Positions 32,229 through 41,650 of a stretch of 64,000 nt of DNA are shown here, piece after piece; positions within the stretch are counted from its first letter, which is position 1, and each line of letters opens with the position of its first letter. The notes under the pieces are model-generated. The model worked only from the letters and a program-made list of their open reading frames with translations, made no database searches and had not been told where the DNA came from. Source of the DNA: an uncultured Bacteroidales bacterium (GTDB taxonomy: Bacteria > Bacteroidota > Bacteroidia > Bacteroidales > FEN-979); the NCBI GenBank assembly GCA_903916595.1, contig CAIWXI010000096.1, forward strand, positions 1-64,000, written 5' to 3'. A program made the translations under genes and the position numbers.

Positions 32229-33179
32229 ATGGATAATTTCTTCAATAATGTAAAGCTGCTGGATATCATTGTCAAATGGAAGTATCATCTGCTTGCTGTT
32301 GTTGTTGCTGCAATGCTGTTATCAGTATTGTTCTCAAGTGCCCTCTTCATTAAACCCTTGTACAAATCCTATGCGCTGGTATATCCCTCAAATATATCGC
32401 CGTATTCGACCGAGAACGAAACTGAGCAAATGATGCAGATGTTACAGTCGAGAGACATCCGCGACAGCGTGATCCACAGGTTCAATCTTGCCAAACACTG
32501 GGAAATTGATTCTACATATCAGTATTTTATGAGCACCATGGTATTTTACTGGGATCAGAGGGTGAGGATCGGGAAGACCCCGAATGAAGCGGTGGAGATT
32601 GAAGTCCTTGATCCGGATCCGCAGATCGCCTGCGATATGACAACAGCCATCATCGATTACTATAATCTAAAGGTGAGGGAGCTTCATAAAGAGAAATTTG
32701 GCGAAGTGGTCGAAAATTACAACTTTATTATGGCGGTCAAACAGCATTACGTAGATTCCCTGAGCAAGCTGATCGTTGATCTTGGAACAAAGTACGGTAT
32801 GATGGATTATGGCAGCCAGACCCGTGAAGTGATGCGTGCTTATTTTGAAAACAAGAACAGCGGCGAGGTTCAGAAATACAAGCGCAATCTGGAAGAACAT
32901 GGGGGAGACTATCTTAAACTTGTGCAATTAATGAATACCGAATCTGGTGCTCTTGCAGCTATGAAACTGGATGCCGACAGGGCCCTTATGGATTTCAACA
33001 GAAGGTATACACATGCCAACGTTCTGAGCAAGCCCTTTCCGGCCGACAAAAAATCTTTTCCTGTACGCTGGCTTATCATGCTGATGTCGACCGTAGCAGC
33101 TTTATTTCTTGCACTGATTGTTGCCGGTATTATCGAAAACAGGAAACAAAATTCCCTGAATGCAGCTCAGCAAGGATAA
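32229..33179 (+). CDS. Polysaccharide chain-length determinant (Wzz/PCP family), second copy
   Basis: A 316-residue paralogue of the preceding gene with the same plan: N-terminal membrane segment (about 20-40), periplasmic helical region, and a C-terminal SFPVRWLIMLMSTVAALFLA segment nearly matching that of its neighbour. The shared C-terminus argues for tandem duplication followed by divergence. The last 20 bp overlap the polymerase gene in another frame. The pair might form a mixed oligomer or act on different products. Confidence 0.8.
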   Translation: MDNFFNNVKLLDIIVKWKYHLLAVVVAAMLLSVLFSSALFIKPLYKSYALVYPSNISPYSTENETEQMMQMLQSRDIRDSVIHRFNLAKHWEIDSTYQYFMSTMVFYWDQRVRIGKTPNEAVEIEVLDPDPQIACDMTTAIIDYYNLKVRELHKEKFGEVVENYNFIMAVKQHYVDSLSKLIVDLGTKYGMMDYGSQTREVMRAYFENKNSGEVQKYKRNLEEHGGDYLKLVQLMNTESGALAAMKLDADRALMDFNRRYTHANVLSKPFPADKKSFPVRWLIMLMSTVAALFLALIVAGIIENRKQNSLNAAQQG

Positions 33180-34638
33180 GATACAGGAAATCAGAAGTTA
33201 TCTGGCCGGGGAGAATGTGAGATTTACCCTGTTTTATGTCATCAGCGGCTTATTTATACTGCTGAATGCATACATGGTATACCGCAATGTTTATTACACA
33301 CTTCTTCTGCCTCTGGCCCTGGTAATTCTTTACCTGTTCTTTTACCGCGTCGATTATATTCTGCTCCTGATAACATTCTTTACACCCCTTGCGGTGAACA
33401 TGACGCAGTTCGAATTCAACGTGGGGATTTCTATGCCAACTGAGCCTCTGATGTTCGGAGTACTGCTGCTGTTTGTCCTGAAATTACTGTACCAGAATAA
33501 TTTTGAAGCAAAGGTTTGGAAGCATCCTATGACTATCATCATTGGACTTCAGTTCCTCTGGATCTTTATAACCAGCATAACAAGCCAGTACCCCCTGGTT
33601 TCTTTTAAATTTTTATTGGCGAGACTATGGTTTGTAATTCCGTTTTACATCTTTGCCATCCATCTTTTCAGAAAAAAACAAAATATCAGGCTGTTTGTCT
33701 GGCTTTATGCAATTCCCCTGGTGATCGTGATCATTAATACAACCTACCAGCACTCCCTGTGGGCTTTTGATGAGAACGCGGGGCATTGGGTAATGACACC
33801 ATTCTATAACGACCATACTGCATATGGTGCAATCCTGGCTCTTTTCGTACCTGTTTTCGTTGGCTTTACTTTTACCCAGTCATACTCGCGACTGGTCCGG
33901 TTCTGTGCTCTAGGAGTGCTTTTGTTTCTGCTGATGGCCTTGTACCTTTCGTATTGCCGTGCGGCATGGATCAGCCTTGTTATAGCGCTCTCATTCTATT
34001 TAGTGATTCTTTTCAGGATCAAGTTCAAGTTTATTGTATTCTCTCTGTTGATAGGGGGACTCATTTTTTATATTTTTCAATTTGAAATTCTGGATTCGCT
34101 CTCAAAAAATAAGCAGGGGACTTCCGGTAATTTTATGAAACATGTACAGTCCATGTCGAATATCAGTACCGATGCAAGTAATCTTGAACGGCTGAACCGA
34201 TGGTCTTCGGCTATCCGGATGTTCAGGGACAGACCAGTCTTCGGATTCGGACCAGGAACCTACCAGTTCGAATATGCTCCTTACCAGAGCTCTGAAGAGA
34301 AAACGCTTATAAGTACCAACGCCGGCGACAGAGGTAATTCACACAGCGAATATATTGGCCCCCTGGCGGAAGAGGGGCTGCCAGGGACTCTGCTTGTAAT
34401 TGCTGTTTTTATCTATTCAATTGTACTTGCCATGAGGGTTTACCGAAGGTCGGCAAACAAAGAAGTACGGATGCTTACTCTTGCTGCCATGCTCGGCCTC
34501 ATCACGTATTATTTCCACGGGCTGATGAACAACTTTCTGGACTCCGACAAAGCATCGGTGCCTGTTTGGGGGTTTATTGCAATCCTGGTCGCCTGTGACC
34601 TGTATCACATCCCCTCCAGGGAAAAGCAGGAGGAATAA
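33160..34638 (+). CDS. O-antigen polymerase/ligase family membrane protein
   Basis: A 492-residue polytopic protein of the Wzy_C (O-antigen ligase/polymerase) family with about 11 transmembrane segments. The family landmark is the region around RLNRWSSAIRMFRDRPVFGFGPGTYQ and the following GNSHSEYIGPLAEEGLPG, where the conserved GxGxG-like turn and HSEY/EEG signature lie in the large periplasmic loop. It would polymerise or attach lipid-linked glycan delivered by the flippase upstream. The start overlaps the second Wzz gene by 20 bp. It converges with the lpxD-like gene 11 bp away. Confidence 0.85.
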   Translation: MQLSKDKIQEIRSYLAGENVRFTLFYVISGLFILLNAYMVYRNVYYTLLLPLALVILYLFFYRVDYILLLITFFTPLAVNMTQFEFNVGISMPTEPLMFGVLLLFVLKLLYQNNFEAKVWKHPMTIIIGLQFLWIFITSITSQYPLVSFKFLLARLWFVIPFYIFAIHLFRKKQNIRLFVWLYAIPLVIVIINTTYQHSLWAFDENAGHWVMTPFYNDHTAYGAILALFVPVFVGFTFTQSYSRLVRFCALGVLLFLLMALYLSYCRAAWISLVIALSFYLVILFRIKFKFIVFSLLIGGLIFYIFQFEILDSLSKNKQGTSGNFMKHVQSMSNISTDASNLERLNRWSSAIRMFRDRPVFGFGPGTYQFEYAPYQSSEEKTLISTNAGDRGNSHSEYIGPLAEEGLPGTLLVIAVFIYSIVLAMRVYRRSANKEVRMLTLAAMLGLITYYFHGLMNNFLDSDKASVPVWGFIAILVACDLYHIPSREKQEE

Positions 34639-34649
34639 TTTTAATTTTT

Positions 34650-35579
34650 TTATCTGAGTTTTTTCAGCAGATCGGGAAGCATTCTAACAGCGGCAATCTC
34701 TTTCCATTTTTTTCGCGGGTCATCAGCCGGAATACCCCAATAGGTTTTTCCGCCTTCAAGTGATTTGTCTACACCCGTCAGGGCCAGGACAATGGCTTTT
34801 TTTCCGATCACCAGGTCTTTGTTTACCGATACTCTTGCCCAGAGGATCACGTCGTCTTCGATACGGGTCACTCCTGCAATCGCACAATGAGCTCCGATCA
34901 GGCAGTTCCGGCCTACAAAAGTGTCGTGTCCGATCTGGATGTGATTGTCGAGCTTGGTTCCGTATGAAATCGTAGTATTGCCCGAAACGCCTTTGTCGAT
35001 CGCCGTGGCAGCCCCGATCTCGACTTTATCTTCTATAACAACCTTGCCGCAGGACTCAAGTTTCTTCCAGCCTTCGGGCCTGCGCTGGAAATAATACGCG
35101 TCGGCTCCAAGTACAGCCCCGGAATGAATGATCACATCATCACCAATCTCGGTATAGTCGTAAATACTTGCATTGGCATGAATGATGCAGTTTTTCCCAA
35201 TCTTCACATGGTTCCCTATAAATGCCCCCGGCTGAATTACTGTTCCTTCACCGATAAGAGCTGAAGGGCTTACCATAGTCTGGGCTTTTTCGAAAGGGCG
35301 GAAACGGGTTGCCAGTGACACGTAAGCGTCGAAAGGTTTATCGTGGATCAGTAAAACTTTGCCTTCAGGACATTCCACTTCTTTGTTGATGAGAATGGTG
35401 GTGGCCGCAGAATTCAGTGCCTTGCTGTAATATTTGGGATGGTCAACGAAGGTCAGGTCCCCGGCTTCGACCATGTGGATCTCGTTGATGCCGCTAACGA
35501 CGAAATCAGGGTTGCCGATCATGCGGGCACCGATCAGCTCAGCGACTTCGGAAAGGTTTAATGGAGTTGGAAATTTCAT
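34650..35579 (-). CDS. LpxD-like hexapeptide acyltransferase paralogue
   Basis: A 309-residue left-handed beta-helix acyltransferase resembling LpxD (UDP-3-O-acylglucosamine N-acyltransferase). The N-terminal LpxD uridine-binding-like domain (to about 100) is followed by many hexapeptide repeats. The first catalytic-type His is present in QIGHDTFVG, but the place of LpxD's second active-site His (GHITI in the true lpxD gene at 39 kb) reads VNKDLVIG. It may therefore act on another sugar nucleotide or be regulatory. It lies downstream of efp in the lipid A cluster, separated only by a heptamer array. Confidence 0.75.
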   Translation of the reverse strand: MKFPTPLNLSEVAELIGARMIGNPDFVVSGINEIHMVEAGDLTFVDHPKYYSKALNSAATTILINKEVECPEGKVLLIHDKPFDAYVSLATRFRPFEKAQTMVSPSALIGEGTVIQPGAFIGNHVKIGKNCIIHANASIYDYTEIGDDVIIHSGAVLGADAYYFQRRPEGWKKLESCGKVVIEDKVEIGAATAIDKGVSGNTTISYGTKLDNHIQIGHDTFVGRNCLIGAHCAIAGVTRIEDDVILWARVSVNKDLVIGKKAIVLALTGVDKSLEGGKTYWGIPADDPRKKWKEIAAVRMLPDLLKKLR

Positions 35580-35626
35580 TCAATATTCAATATTCACTAT
35601 TCGTCATTCAATATTCGACATTCAAA
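35578..35626. repeat. ATTCAAT heptamer array filling the efp / lpxD-like gap
   Basis: Seven units in tandem (ATTCAAT, ATTCAAT, ATTCACT, ATTCGTC, ATTCAAT, ATTCGAC, ATTCAAA). It begins at the start codon of the lpxD-like gene and ends directly at the efp stop codon, so the entire intergenic region is repeat. Confidence 0.9.
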
Positions 35627-36196
35627 CTAAAATCCCTTCACCCTCTCGGCATACTCCCCAATCCTCGTATCAACCTTGATGATCTCATCGGTGTCGATAA
35701 ATAGTGGAATGCGTACTTTGGCGCCGGTCTCAACAATAGCATCCTTCAATGTGTTGGTGGCTGTATTGCCGCGGAGACCGGGTTCGGTGTAAGTTACTTT
35801 CAGGATGACAAATGGAGGCAGCTCGCAGGAAAGCGGTGTCTCGGTGTCGGCATGGAAAACAATTTCAACTTCTTGTCCTTCTTTGAGATACTGGGGAGCG
35901 TTAATCAGTTCTTCAGTGATAAAAATCTGTTCGAAGGTCTCGGTATGCATGAAATTATAGCCCGACTGATCTTTGAAAAGGTATTGGTATTTCCTGCGCT
36001 CAACACGGGCAATGTCAATCCTTACTCCTGAATCGAAAGTGTTGGAAATTACCCGTCCGCTTTTAAGGCTTTTAAGTTTTGTGCGGATAAATGCCGGGCC
36101 TTTGCCAGGCTTGACATGCTGAAATTCTACAATAGTATACAAATCATTGTTAAAATTGATGACCAGGCCATTCCTGATATCTGCGGTTGTTGCCAT
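35627..36196 (-). CDS. efp: Elongation factor P
   Basis: A 189-residue translation factor that rescues ribosomes stalled at polyproline. Three-domain layout: KOW-like N-terminal domain with the tip loop [10 protein letters not shown] (modifiable Lys32 between G and G), middle OB domain and a C-terminal domain ending [14 protein letters not shown], which matches the EFP signature region. Length is normal. A -7 element lies 36 bases upstream. The lipid A genes surround it, as in several Bacteroidota. Confidence 0.97.
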   Translation of the reverse strand: MATTADIRNGLVINFNNDLYTIVEFQHVKPGKGPAFIRTKLKSLKSGRVISNTFDSGVRIDIARVERRKYQYLFKDQSGYNFMHTETFEQIFITEELINAPQYLKEGQEVEIVFHADTETPLSCELPPFVILKVTYTEPGLRGNTATNTLKDAIVETGAKVRIPLFIDTDEIIKVDTRIGEYAERVKGF

Positions 36197-36232
36197 AAAT
36201 GTAGTAGATTGATAGATCAGTTAAAAGGGCTG

Positions 36233-36240
36233 CAAAGGTA
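36233..36240 (-). promoter_or_regulatory. -7 element of efp
   Basis: TACCTTTG on the minus strand, exact TAnnTTTG, 36 bases before the ATG. The AAATGGTG octamer array at 36246-36277 occupies the -33 region, so its unit number may affect promoter geometry. Confidence 0.6.
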
Positions 36241-36245
36241 AGAAT

Positions 36246-36277
36246 AAATGGTGAAATGGTGAAATGGTGAAATAGTG
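36246..36277. repeat. AAATGGTG octamer array, 4 units
   Basis: Four 8-bp units (three perfect, one AAATAGTG) between the ABC ATPase and efp. Same family as at 50772 and, inverted, at 27056. Confidence 0.9.
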
Positions 36278-36308
36278 AAATTGAAATAAATAAAATAAGC
36301 GAGTGTAA

Positions 36309-36932
36309 TCAGGATTTATAGTCTTCAATCTGCAGCGTTTTAACAGCGAAGGCCGATTCCTGCGCGTGCTGGTTGGAGCAAATCACAAGCGTACGCTTCC
36401 CTGCATATTCCTTCACGAGCTGAAGATACCAGTCAATGCCGGCTTTGTCGAGGTTCATTACCGGCTCATCAAGAAGCAGCAAGGGGACATCACTAAAAAA
36501 GGCCAGGGCCAGCTTCACTCTTTGTTTCATGCCCGAAGAGTACTGCCTGATAGGTTTTGATTTCCTGACTTTCAGGTCCAGAATTTCCTTCACTTTGTTT
36601 GCATCCATTCCCGGGAGGTAGGGCTTGAATGAAAAATGAAAATCCATCATTTCATCAAGAGTAAAGTCCTCGATGATCTCAAGGTAGGGTGCGACCATTG
36701 CCAGATGACGGAAGATGAGATTATCGGGAACCTCCTTTCCGCAGTATTCATATATTATTTTTCCTGATGTGGCATGAATGCTTCCCGCTATGACCTGAAG
36801 CAGGGTTGATTTGCCAGAGCCGTTACGGCCCAGTATCGCACAGGTTTCACCCGAATGGAGTTCCAGAAAAAGAGAACGGAATATCCATTCATTAATGAAT
36901 TTTTTTCCTATGCCATCCAGATATATATTCAT
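36309..36932 (-). CDS. ABC transporter ATP-binding protein
   Basis: A 207-residue single ABC ATPase domain. Walker A GRNGSGKST (about 35-43), signature YSSGMKQR (about 134-141), Walker B LLLLDEPVMNLD and the switch-region SNQ where His is expected (CSNQHAQ, with a His two positions on). No permease gene is adjacent. The small size and position next to lpxA suggest an envelope export role, but CcmA-like or other functions are possible. Gap to lpxA is 17 bp, so it is in the lipid A operon. Confidence 0.85.
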   Translation of the reverse strand: MNIYLDGIGKKFINEWIFRSLFLELHSGETCAILGRNGSGKSTLLQVIAGSIHATSGKIIYEYCGKEVPDNLIFRHLAMVAPYLEIIEDFTLDEMMDFHFSFKPYLPGMDANKVKEILDLKVRKSKPIRQYSSGMKQRVKLALAFFSDVPLLLLDEPVMNLDKAGIDWYLQLVKEYAGKRTLVICSNQHAQESAFAVKTLQIEDYKS

Positions 36933-36949
36933 GAAAAGGATTCAGGTGA

Positions 36950-37741
36950 TCAGTCGGATTTGCGTCTGCTAAGGCCTTTCATAATACCCCTCGAGGAGTT
37001 GGCAATAAATGAAAGGATCTCGTCGCGTTCGGGAGTAGCGGGCATTTCGGCTTCAATGATTCGCACTGCATTTGAAACATTGTACCCCTTTACAAAGATA
37101 GTACGGTAGATGTCCTGAATATGGTTGATCAGTTCGGAACTGAAACCCCGGCGTCGCAGTCCGATGGAGTTAACTCCCACGTACGACAGCGGATCTCTTG
37201 CAGCTTTGGTATAAGGAGGAACGTCTTTGCTCACTCCCGAACCGCCGCCAATAAAAGCGTGGGCTCCGATGTGCACAAACTGGTGAACAGCAACCACGCC
37301 CCCGAGTATCGCCCAGTCATCAATGTTGATATGACCGGCCAGGGCCGAATAACCTCCCATGATAACGTTGTTGCCAACCACGCAGTCATGCGCTATGTGA
37401 ACATAGCCCATCAGCAGGCAATTGTCGCCAATCACGGTCTCGTAACTGGCTTTGGTGCCCCGGTTCACGGTGACGTATTCGCGTATAGTCACGTTGTTGC
37501 CTATCCTCACGATGGTATCTTCCCCGCCGAACTTCAGATCCTGCGGAATAGCCGAAATGACCGCGCCCGGAAAGATCCTGCAGTTCTTGCCAATCCTGGC
37601 TCCTTCCATAATGGTCACATTTGGCCCAATCCATGTGCCATCTTCAATAATCACGTTCTTGTCGATCGTTACAAAGGGCTCAATCACCACGGTGGGAGCG
37701 ACCTTCGCCTGGGGGTTTACATATGCAAGCGGTTGATTCAT
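36950..37741 (-). CDS. lpxA: UDP-N-acetylglucosamine acyltransferase
   Basis: A 263-residue left-handed beta-helix enzyme that catalyses the first step of lipid A synthesis, transferring a 3-hydroxyacyl chain to UDP-GlcNAc. It starts YVNPQAKVAPTVVIEPFVTI and continues in hexapeptide repeats; the catalytic His lies in GYVHIAHDCVVG. The C-terminal helical part (SIGLRRRGFSSELI and beyond) is typical of LpxA. It follows lpxC/fabZ by 6 bp. Confidence 0.96.
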   Translation of the reverse strand: MNQPLAYVNPQAKVAPTVVIEPFVTIDKNVIIEDGTWIGPNVTIMEGARIGKNCRIFPGAVISAIPQDLKFGGEDTIVRIGNNVTIREYVTVNRGTKASYETVIGDNCLLMGYVHIAHDCVVGNNVIMGGYSALAGHINIDDWAILGGVVAVHQFVHIGAHAFIGGGSGVSKDVPPYTKAARDPLSYVGVNSIGLRRRGFSSELINHIQDIYRTIFVKGYNVSNAVRIIEAEMPATPERDEILSFIANSSRGIMKGLSRRKSD

Positions 37742-37747
37742 ATATAG

Positions 37748-39139
37748 TTATTTTCTTATTACCTGTGCCATCATCTCAGCTTCCATCACCAGTTTACTAC
37801 CCACGTAAGCCACGCCTTTCATAGATACCAGGCCACGGCGGATGGGGGCCGACAGCTGGTTGTAAAAAACGATGGTATCGCCGGGTACAACTTTGCTTCT
37901 GAATTTTACGCTTTCGATCTTTACAAATAAAGTCGTATAATTATGCGGATCCTCCACTGTACTCAGCGCGAGGATACCGCCTGTCTGGGCCATTGCTTCA
38001 ATCTGAAGAACTCCGGGCATAACCGGTTCCTGGGGGAAATGCCCCACGAAATAAGGTTCGTTCATGGTCACATTCTTGATTCCTACCACGTAGTCGCTAC
38101 CCATCTCAATAATCCGGTCGATGAAAAGGAATGGCGGCCGGTGAGGGAGAATCTTCTGGATCTGGTTAATGTCGTAAAGCGTCTTCGAAAGGTCGAATTT
38201 ATGTACCTCGTGATGTTTTTTCTCTTTTCTGATCTGTTTCTTGATCAGCTTTGCAAACTGAACATTCGAATAATGACCCGGTCTGGTGGCAATGATATGG
38301 GCTTTGATGGGCATACCAACCAGGGTGAGGTCGCCGATGACATCAAGAAGTTTATGCCTCGCGGGCTCATTGGGGAATTGCAGGTCGAGGTTATTCAGAA
38401 TGCCTTCGCTCGGAAGAACCTCCACTTTGGGTTTGTTGAATATCCTGGCAAGGTGGTCCAGCTCTTCCTTCGAGACAGCCCGGTTCACAAACACGATCGC
38501 ATTGCTGAGGTCGCCCCCCTTGATAAGGTTGTTGTTGAGGAGGTATTCCATCTCGTGCAGGAAAACAAAGGTCCTGCAGGTAGCAATCTCATCTTTAAAT
38601 CTGCGGATGTCGTTCAGGGTTGCATTCTGAGAATGCAGCACGTTCGATTCATAGTCGATCATCACGCTCAGCCTGTACTCCTTCGAAGGCATCGCGATCA
38701 TCTCTACCTTCTTTTCAGGGTTGGTATAGGTGATGATCTGGTTCAGTTCGAAATATTTTCTCGGGGCATTCTGCTCCACGGTGCCCACACCGCTCAGGGC
38801 CTCAACATAGAAACGGGAACTGCCGTCAAGAATGGGAGTTTCCGACTGGTTCATCTCAATCAGCACATTGTCAATCTCCAGTCCGGTAAGGGCTGCCATC
38901 ACATGCTCAACAGTGTCTATTCTCGATCCCTCATACTCAATGCTGGTCCCCCGCGAAGTGTCGACCACAAGGTCCACATCGGCTTCAACAAGAACGTTGT
39001 TGCTCAGGTCGGTACGCCTGAATTTAATGCCGTGGTTTGGCGGGGCCGGATTAAAAGTAAGTGTAACATCAAGGCCTGTATGTAACCCAACACCGGAAAC
39101 ACTGACGGCAGATTTTATGGTTTTTTGCTTATCGCTCAT
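37748..39139 (-). CDS. lpxC/fabZ: Bifunctional UDP-3-O-acyl-N-acetylglucosamine deacetylase / 3-hydroxyacyl-ACP dehydratase
   Basis: A 463-residue fusion characteristic of Bacteroidota. The LpxC part (about 1-300) has VSGVGLHTGLDV at the start, the zinc-site EHVMAALTGL and the HKLLDVIGDL segment with His and Asp. The FabZ part (about 320-463) has LPHRPPFLFIDRI, GHFPQEPVMPGVLQIEAMAQ with the catalytic His and Glu, and a hot-dog-fold C-terminus. It couples committed lipid A deacetylation with hydroxyacyl-ACP turnover. It lies between lpxD (16 bp) and lpxA (6 bp). Confidence 0.97.
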   Translation of the reverse strand: MSDKQKTIKSAVSVSGVGLHTGLDVTLTFNPAPPNHGIKFRRTDLSNNVLVEADVDLVVDTSRGTSIEYEGSRIDTVEHVMAALTGLEIDNVLIEMNQSETPILDGSSRFYVEALSGVGTVEQNAPRKYFELNQIITYTNPEKKVEMIAMPSKEYRLSVMIDYESNVLHSQNATLNDIRRFKDEIATCRTFVFLHEMEYLLNNNLIKGGDLSNAIVFVNRAVSKEELDHLARIFNKPKVEVLPSEGILNNLDLQFPNEPARHKLLDVIGDLTLVGMPIKAHIIATRPGHYSNVQFAKLIKKQIRKEKKHHEVHKFDLSKTLYDINQIQKILPHRPPFLFIDRIIEMGSDYVVGIKNVTMNEPYFVGHFPQEPVMPGVLQIEAMAQTGGILALSTVEDPHNYTTLFVKIESVKFRSKVVPGDTIVFYNQLSAPIRRGLVSMKGVAYVGSKLVMEAEMMAQVIRK

Positions 39140-39155
39140 TTATTCTTATTCGGTT

Positions 39156-40190
39156 TTACTCTTTGTGATCTTTCAAGATCTTCTCAATATGATTGATCCT
39201 TTTTACAATCTCATCAAGGTTTGAAAGGTGAATGTAATTTCTTCTGGTTTTTTTTGCGTCAATGGCAGGAGATCCCATCACAATTGCGTTTTCTTCTTTG
39301 ATAGAGCCGCCAATCCCCGACTGGGCGCCGATCTTTACTCCATCGGCAATAGTGATATGACCTATGATCCCTACCTGACCGGCAATCATGCAATTCTTCC
39401 CGATCCTGGTTGAACCGGAAATACCTGTTTGTGCCGCAATAACGGTGTTTTCGCCAATTTCCACGTTGTGGGCCACCTGGATCAGATTATCGAGCTTGAC
39501 TCCCCTGCGGATAATGGTTGAACCCAGGGTTGCGCGATCCACGGTCGTGTTAGAGCCTATCTCTACGAGATCTTCCAGGATCACGTTTCCCAACTGGGGA
39601 ATCTTCTGGTAATTATTGTCGGTGTGGGGTGCGAATCCAAAACCATCGCTGCCAATGATCACTCCCGAATGCAGAGTGCAGCCATCGCCTATCACACAGT
39701 CGTGGTAAATTTTAACCCCGGGATAAAAAGTGCAGTCATTCCCTATGGTCACGTTGTTGCCAATGTATACCTGAGGATAAATGCTAGCGTTGTTCCCAAG
39801 AATAACGTTATCGCCGATGAAGCTGAATGCCCCTATCGACAGGTTTTGGCCTGTTTTTGCTGATGATGAGATAAATGCCAGCGAAGAGATCTCCCTTTTT
39901 GCCGCGGTCATGCTGTTGAACATCTCGAGCAGGGTAGCAAAGCTGCTATATGGATCATCAACCCGAATAAGGGTTGCTGCCACAGGTTGGGAAGGAGTAA
40001 AATCTTTACTCACAACCACAATCGAAGCCTCGGTAGCATAGAGGTATGGGATATACCTGGGATTGGCCAGAAAGGTCATGGTACCGGCCTTGCCATCTTC
40101 AATTTTCGAAAGGTTCGATACCCTGGTTTCCGGATTGCCCTCAACGATACCGTTGAGGAATCCGGCTATCTGTTGAGCGCTGAACTCCAT
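39156..40190 (-). CDS. lpxD: UDP-3-O-(3-hydroxyacyl)glucosamine N-acyltransferase
   Basis: A 344-residue LpxD, the third acyl-transfer step in lipid A synthesis. N-terminal uridine-binding domain (to about 100), long hexapeptide beta-helix, both catalytic-type His residues ([10 protein letters not shown] and [10 protein letters not shown]) and a C-terminal helix. First gene of the lpxD-lpxC/fabZ-lpxA-ABC unit. Together with lpxH at 0.7 kb, most of the early lipid A pathway is in this window. Confidence 0.96.
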   Translation of the reverse strand: MEFSAQQIAGFLNGIVEGNPETRVSNLSKIEDGKAGTMTFLANPRYIPYLYATEASIVVVSKDFTPSQPVAATLIRVDDPYSSFATLLEMFNSMTAAKREISSLAFISSSAKTGQNLSIGAFSFIGDNVILGNNASIYPQVYIGNNVTIGNDCTFYPGVKIYHDCVIGDGCTLHSGVIIGSDGFGFAPHTDNNYQKIPQLGNVILEDLVEIGSNTTVDRATLGSTIIRRGVKLDNLIQVAHNVEIGENTVIAAQTGISGSTRIGKNCMIAGQVGIIGHITIADGVKIGAQSGIGGSIKEENAIVMGSPAIDAKKTRRNYIHLSNLDEIVKRINHIEKILKDHKE

Positions 40191-40265
40191 TGGGGTGCAT
40201 TAATGGGGTGCAAATTTATCATTTTTTTTGAGACAGTCCTGCTGAATTTTGCATTGCACAGCAGT

Positions 40266-41510
40266 TCAGATCTTTATATCCTTCGGATAACTCAGAAGGT
40301 GTTTGCTCACGGTGGTCGAAAGAACAGCAATGTCGAGCTGCTCTGATGCTGTGGCAACATCGGTAAGCTTTCCATCAGCTGAACGGATGAGGATTTTGTG
40401 ATGCCGTGGGTTGTACGCGTGATTCGTGACCACATCGGTACACACAAAATAAGAAGTCTCCTCAGGACTGAGTTCATATTTAATGGCTGTGGCTTCGTTG
40501 ATCCTGCCGATGTAGTCCTCGTCAAAAACTTCATTCCTGATCTCCATCCGGAATAGTTTCCGGTGAATCAGGCTGCGGCAGAGCGTTGAAAGTACCTTGT
40601 CGGGATGATCCATCCAAAGTTTGATGGCCGTGACAACATCAAAATCATCCAGCAAAGCAAAGCGTTCCAGGCAGCGAAGGTCGTTCAGAAAATCCTGCTT
40701 TCCGATATCATGAGTGAGGAAATATCTCAGGGCGGGAGTGGCAGGGATGTCTTTTTCAGTTTCCCCCAGCATTTTTGCCCTTCTCAAGAGGCTGACAAGC
40801 ATCTGATCAGCAGCCAGTACAGCCTTGTGAAGGTAGACCTGCCAGTACATCAGCCTACGGGCGATAATAAATTTTTCGATTGAATAGATGCCTTTGGCCT
40901 CAACTACCAGTTCGTCGTCACATACAGTAAGCATATTGATGATGCGGTCGGTGTTGATAGTTCCTTCGGCTACCCCGGTAAAGAAGCTGTCGCGGGAGAG
41001 ATAGTCGAGGCGATCCATGTCAAGCTGGCTTGAGACCAGCTGGTGCAAATATTTTTTTTCGTAAGTCCCCCTGAAGATCTTTCTTGCAAGCTCGAGCTGT
41101 CCGTTAAAAAGGTGGTTGAGCTCCGCGATGAACATATCGGAGATGTCTTCGTGCGAAAGCCCTTTCACGATCGACTGTTCCAGTGTATGGGAAAAAGGAC
41201 CGTGGCCGATGTCGTGCAGCAGAATGGCGAGACTGAGTCCTTCGGCTTCTTCATGGCTGATATGTATTCCCTTGGACCTCAGTACTCCAACGGCCTGCCT
41301 CATCAGATGCATGGCGCCCAGGGCATGCTGAAAACGGGTATGGTGGGCCGAGGGGTAAACATAGTTGGTCAGGCCCAGCTGTTTGATTCTGCGCAGGCGC
41401 TGGAACCAGGGGTGTTCCATGATATCGTACACCAGCTCTGAAGGAATGGTAATAAACCCGTAAACAGGGTCATTGATGGTTTTTATCTTATTGATTGCCC
41501 GGAAATTCAT
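40266..41510 (-). CDS. HD-domain phosphohydrolase
   Basis: A 414-residue HD-superfamily protein related to dGTPase-like and SAMHD1-type hydrolases. HHTRFQHALGAMHL (about 56-69) and LLHDIGHGPFSHTLE (about 97-111) supply the metal-binding His and His-Asp, and SQLDMDRLDYLSRDS (about 167-181) the last Asp. The C-terminal 200 residues are helical. Such proteins act on nucleotides, but the substrate cannot be predicted. It has its own -7 element 48 bases upstream. Confidence 0.88.
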   Translation of the reverse strand: MNFRAINKIKTINDPVYGFITIPSELVYDIMEHPWFQRLRRIKQLGLTNYVYPSAHHTRFQHALGAMHLMRQAVGVLRSKGIHISHEEAEGLSLAILLHDIGHGPFSHTLEQSIVKGLSHEDISDMFIAELNHLFNGQLELARKIFRGTYEKKYLHQLVSSQLDMDRLDYLSRDSFFTGVAEGTINTDRIINMLTVCDDELVVEAKGIYSIEKFIIARRLMYWQVYLHKAVLAADQMLVSLLRRAKMLGETEKDIPATPALRYFLTHDIGKQDFLNDLRCLERFALLDDFDVVTAIKLWMDHPDKVLSTLCRSLIHRKLFRMEIRNEVFDEDYIGRINEATAIKYELSPEETSYFVCTDVVTNHAYNPRHHKILIRSADGKLTDVATASEQLDIAVLSTTVSKHLLSYPKDIKI

Positions 41511-41558
41511 TTAAATTTGTTAAAAGAATGCTAAAATGCGGCAGGGCCACAATAAAAG

Positions 41559-41566
41559 CAAATTTA
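41559..41566 (-). promoter_or_regulatory. -7 element of the HD-domain gene
   Basis: TAAATTTG on the minus strand, exact TAnnTTTG, 48 bases before the ATG. The divergent porX gene starts 85 bp away. Confidence 0.55.
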
Positions 41567-41650
41567 CTACATTTATACTTAATAGAGAATATCAAATTCC
41601 CTGACGCATCGGCTTTGTAGAATGTGATCAGGAATCAATAAAAAGAAAAC

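Noticed and set aside
37943-39085. A 380-codon open frame opposite lpxC/fabZ
   Set aside because: Antisense shadow of a well-conserved gene; no family features.
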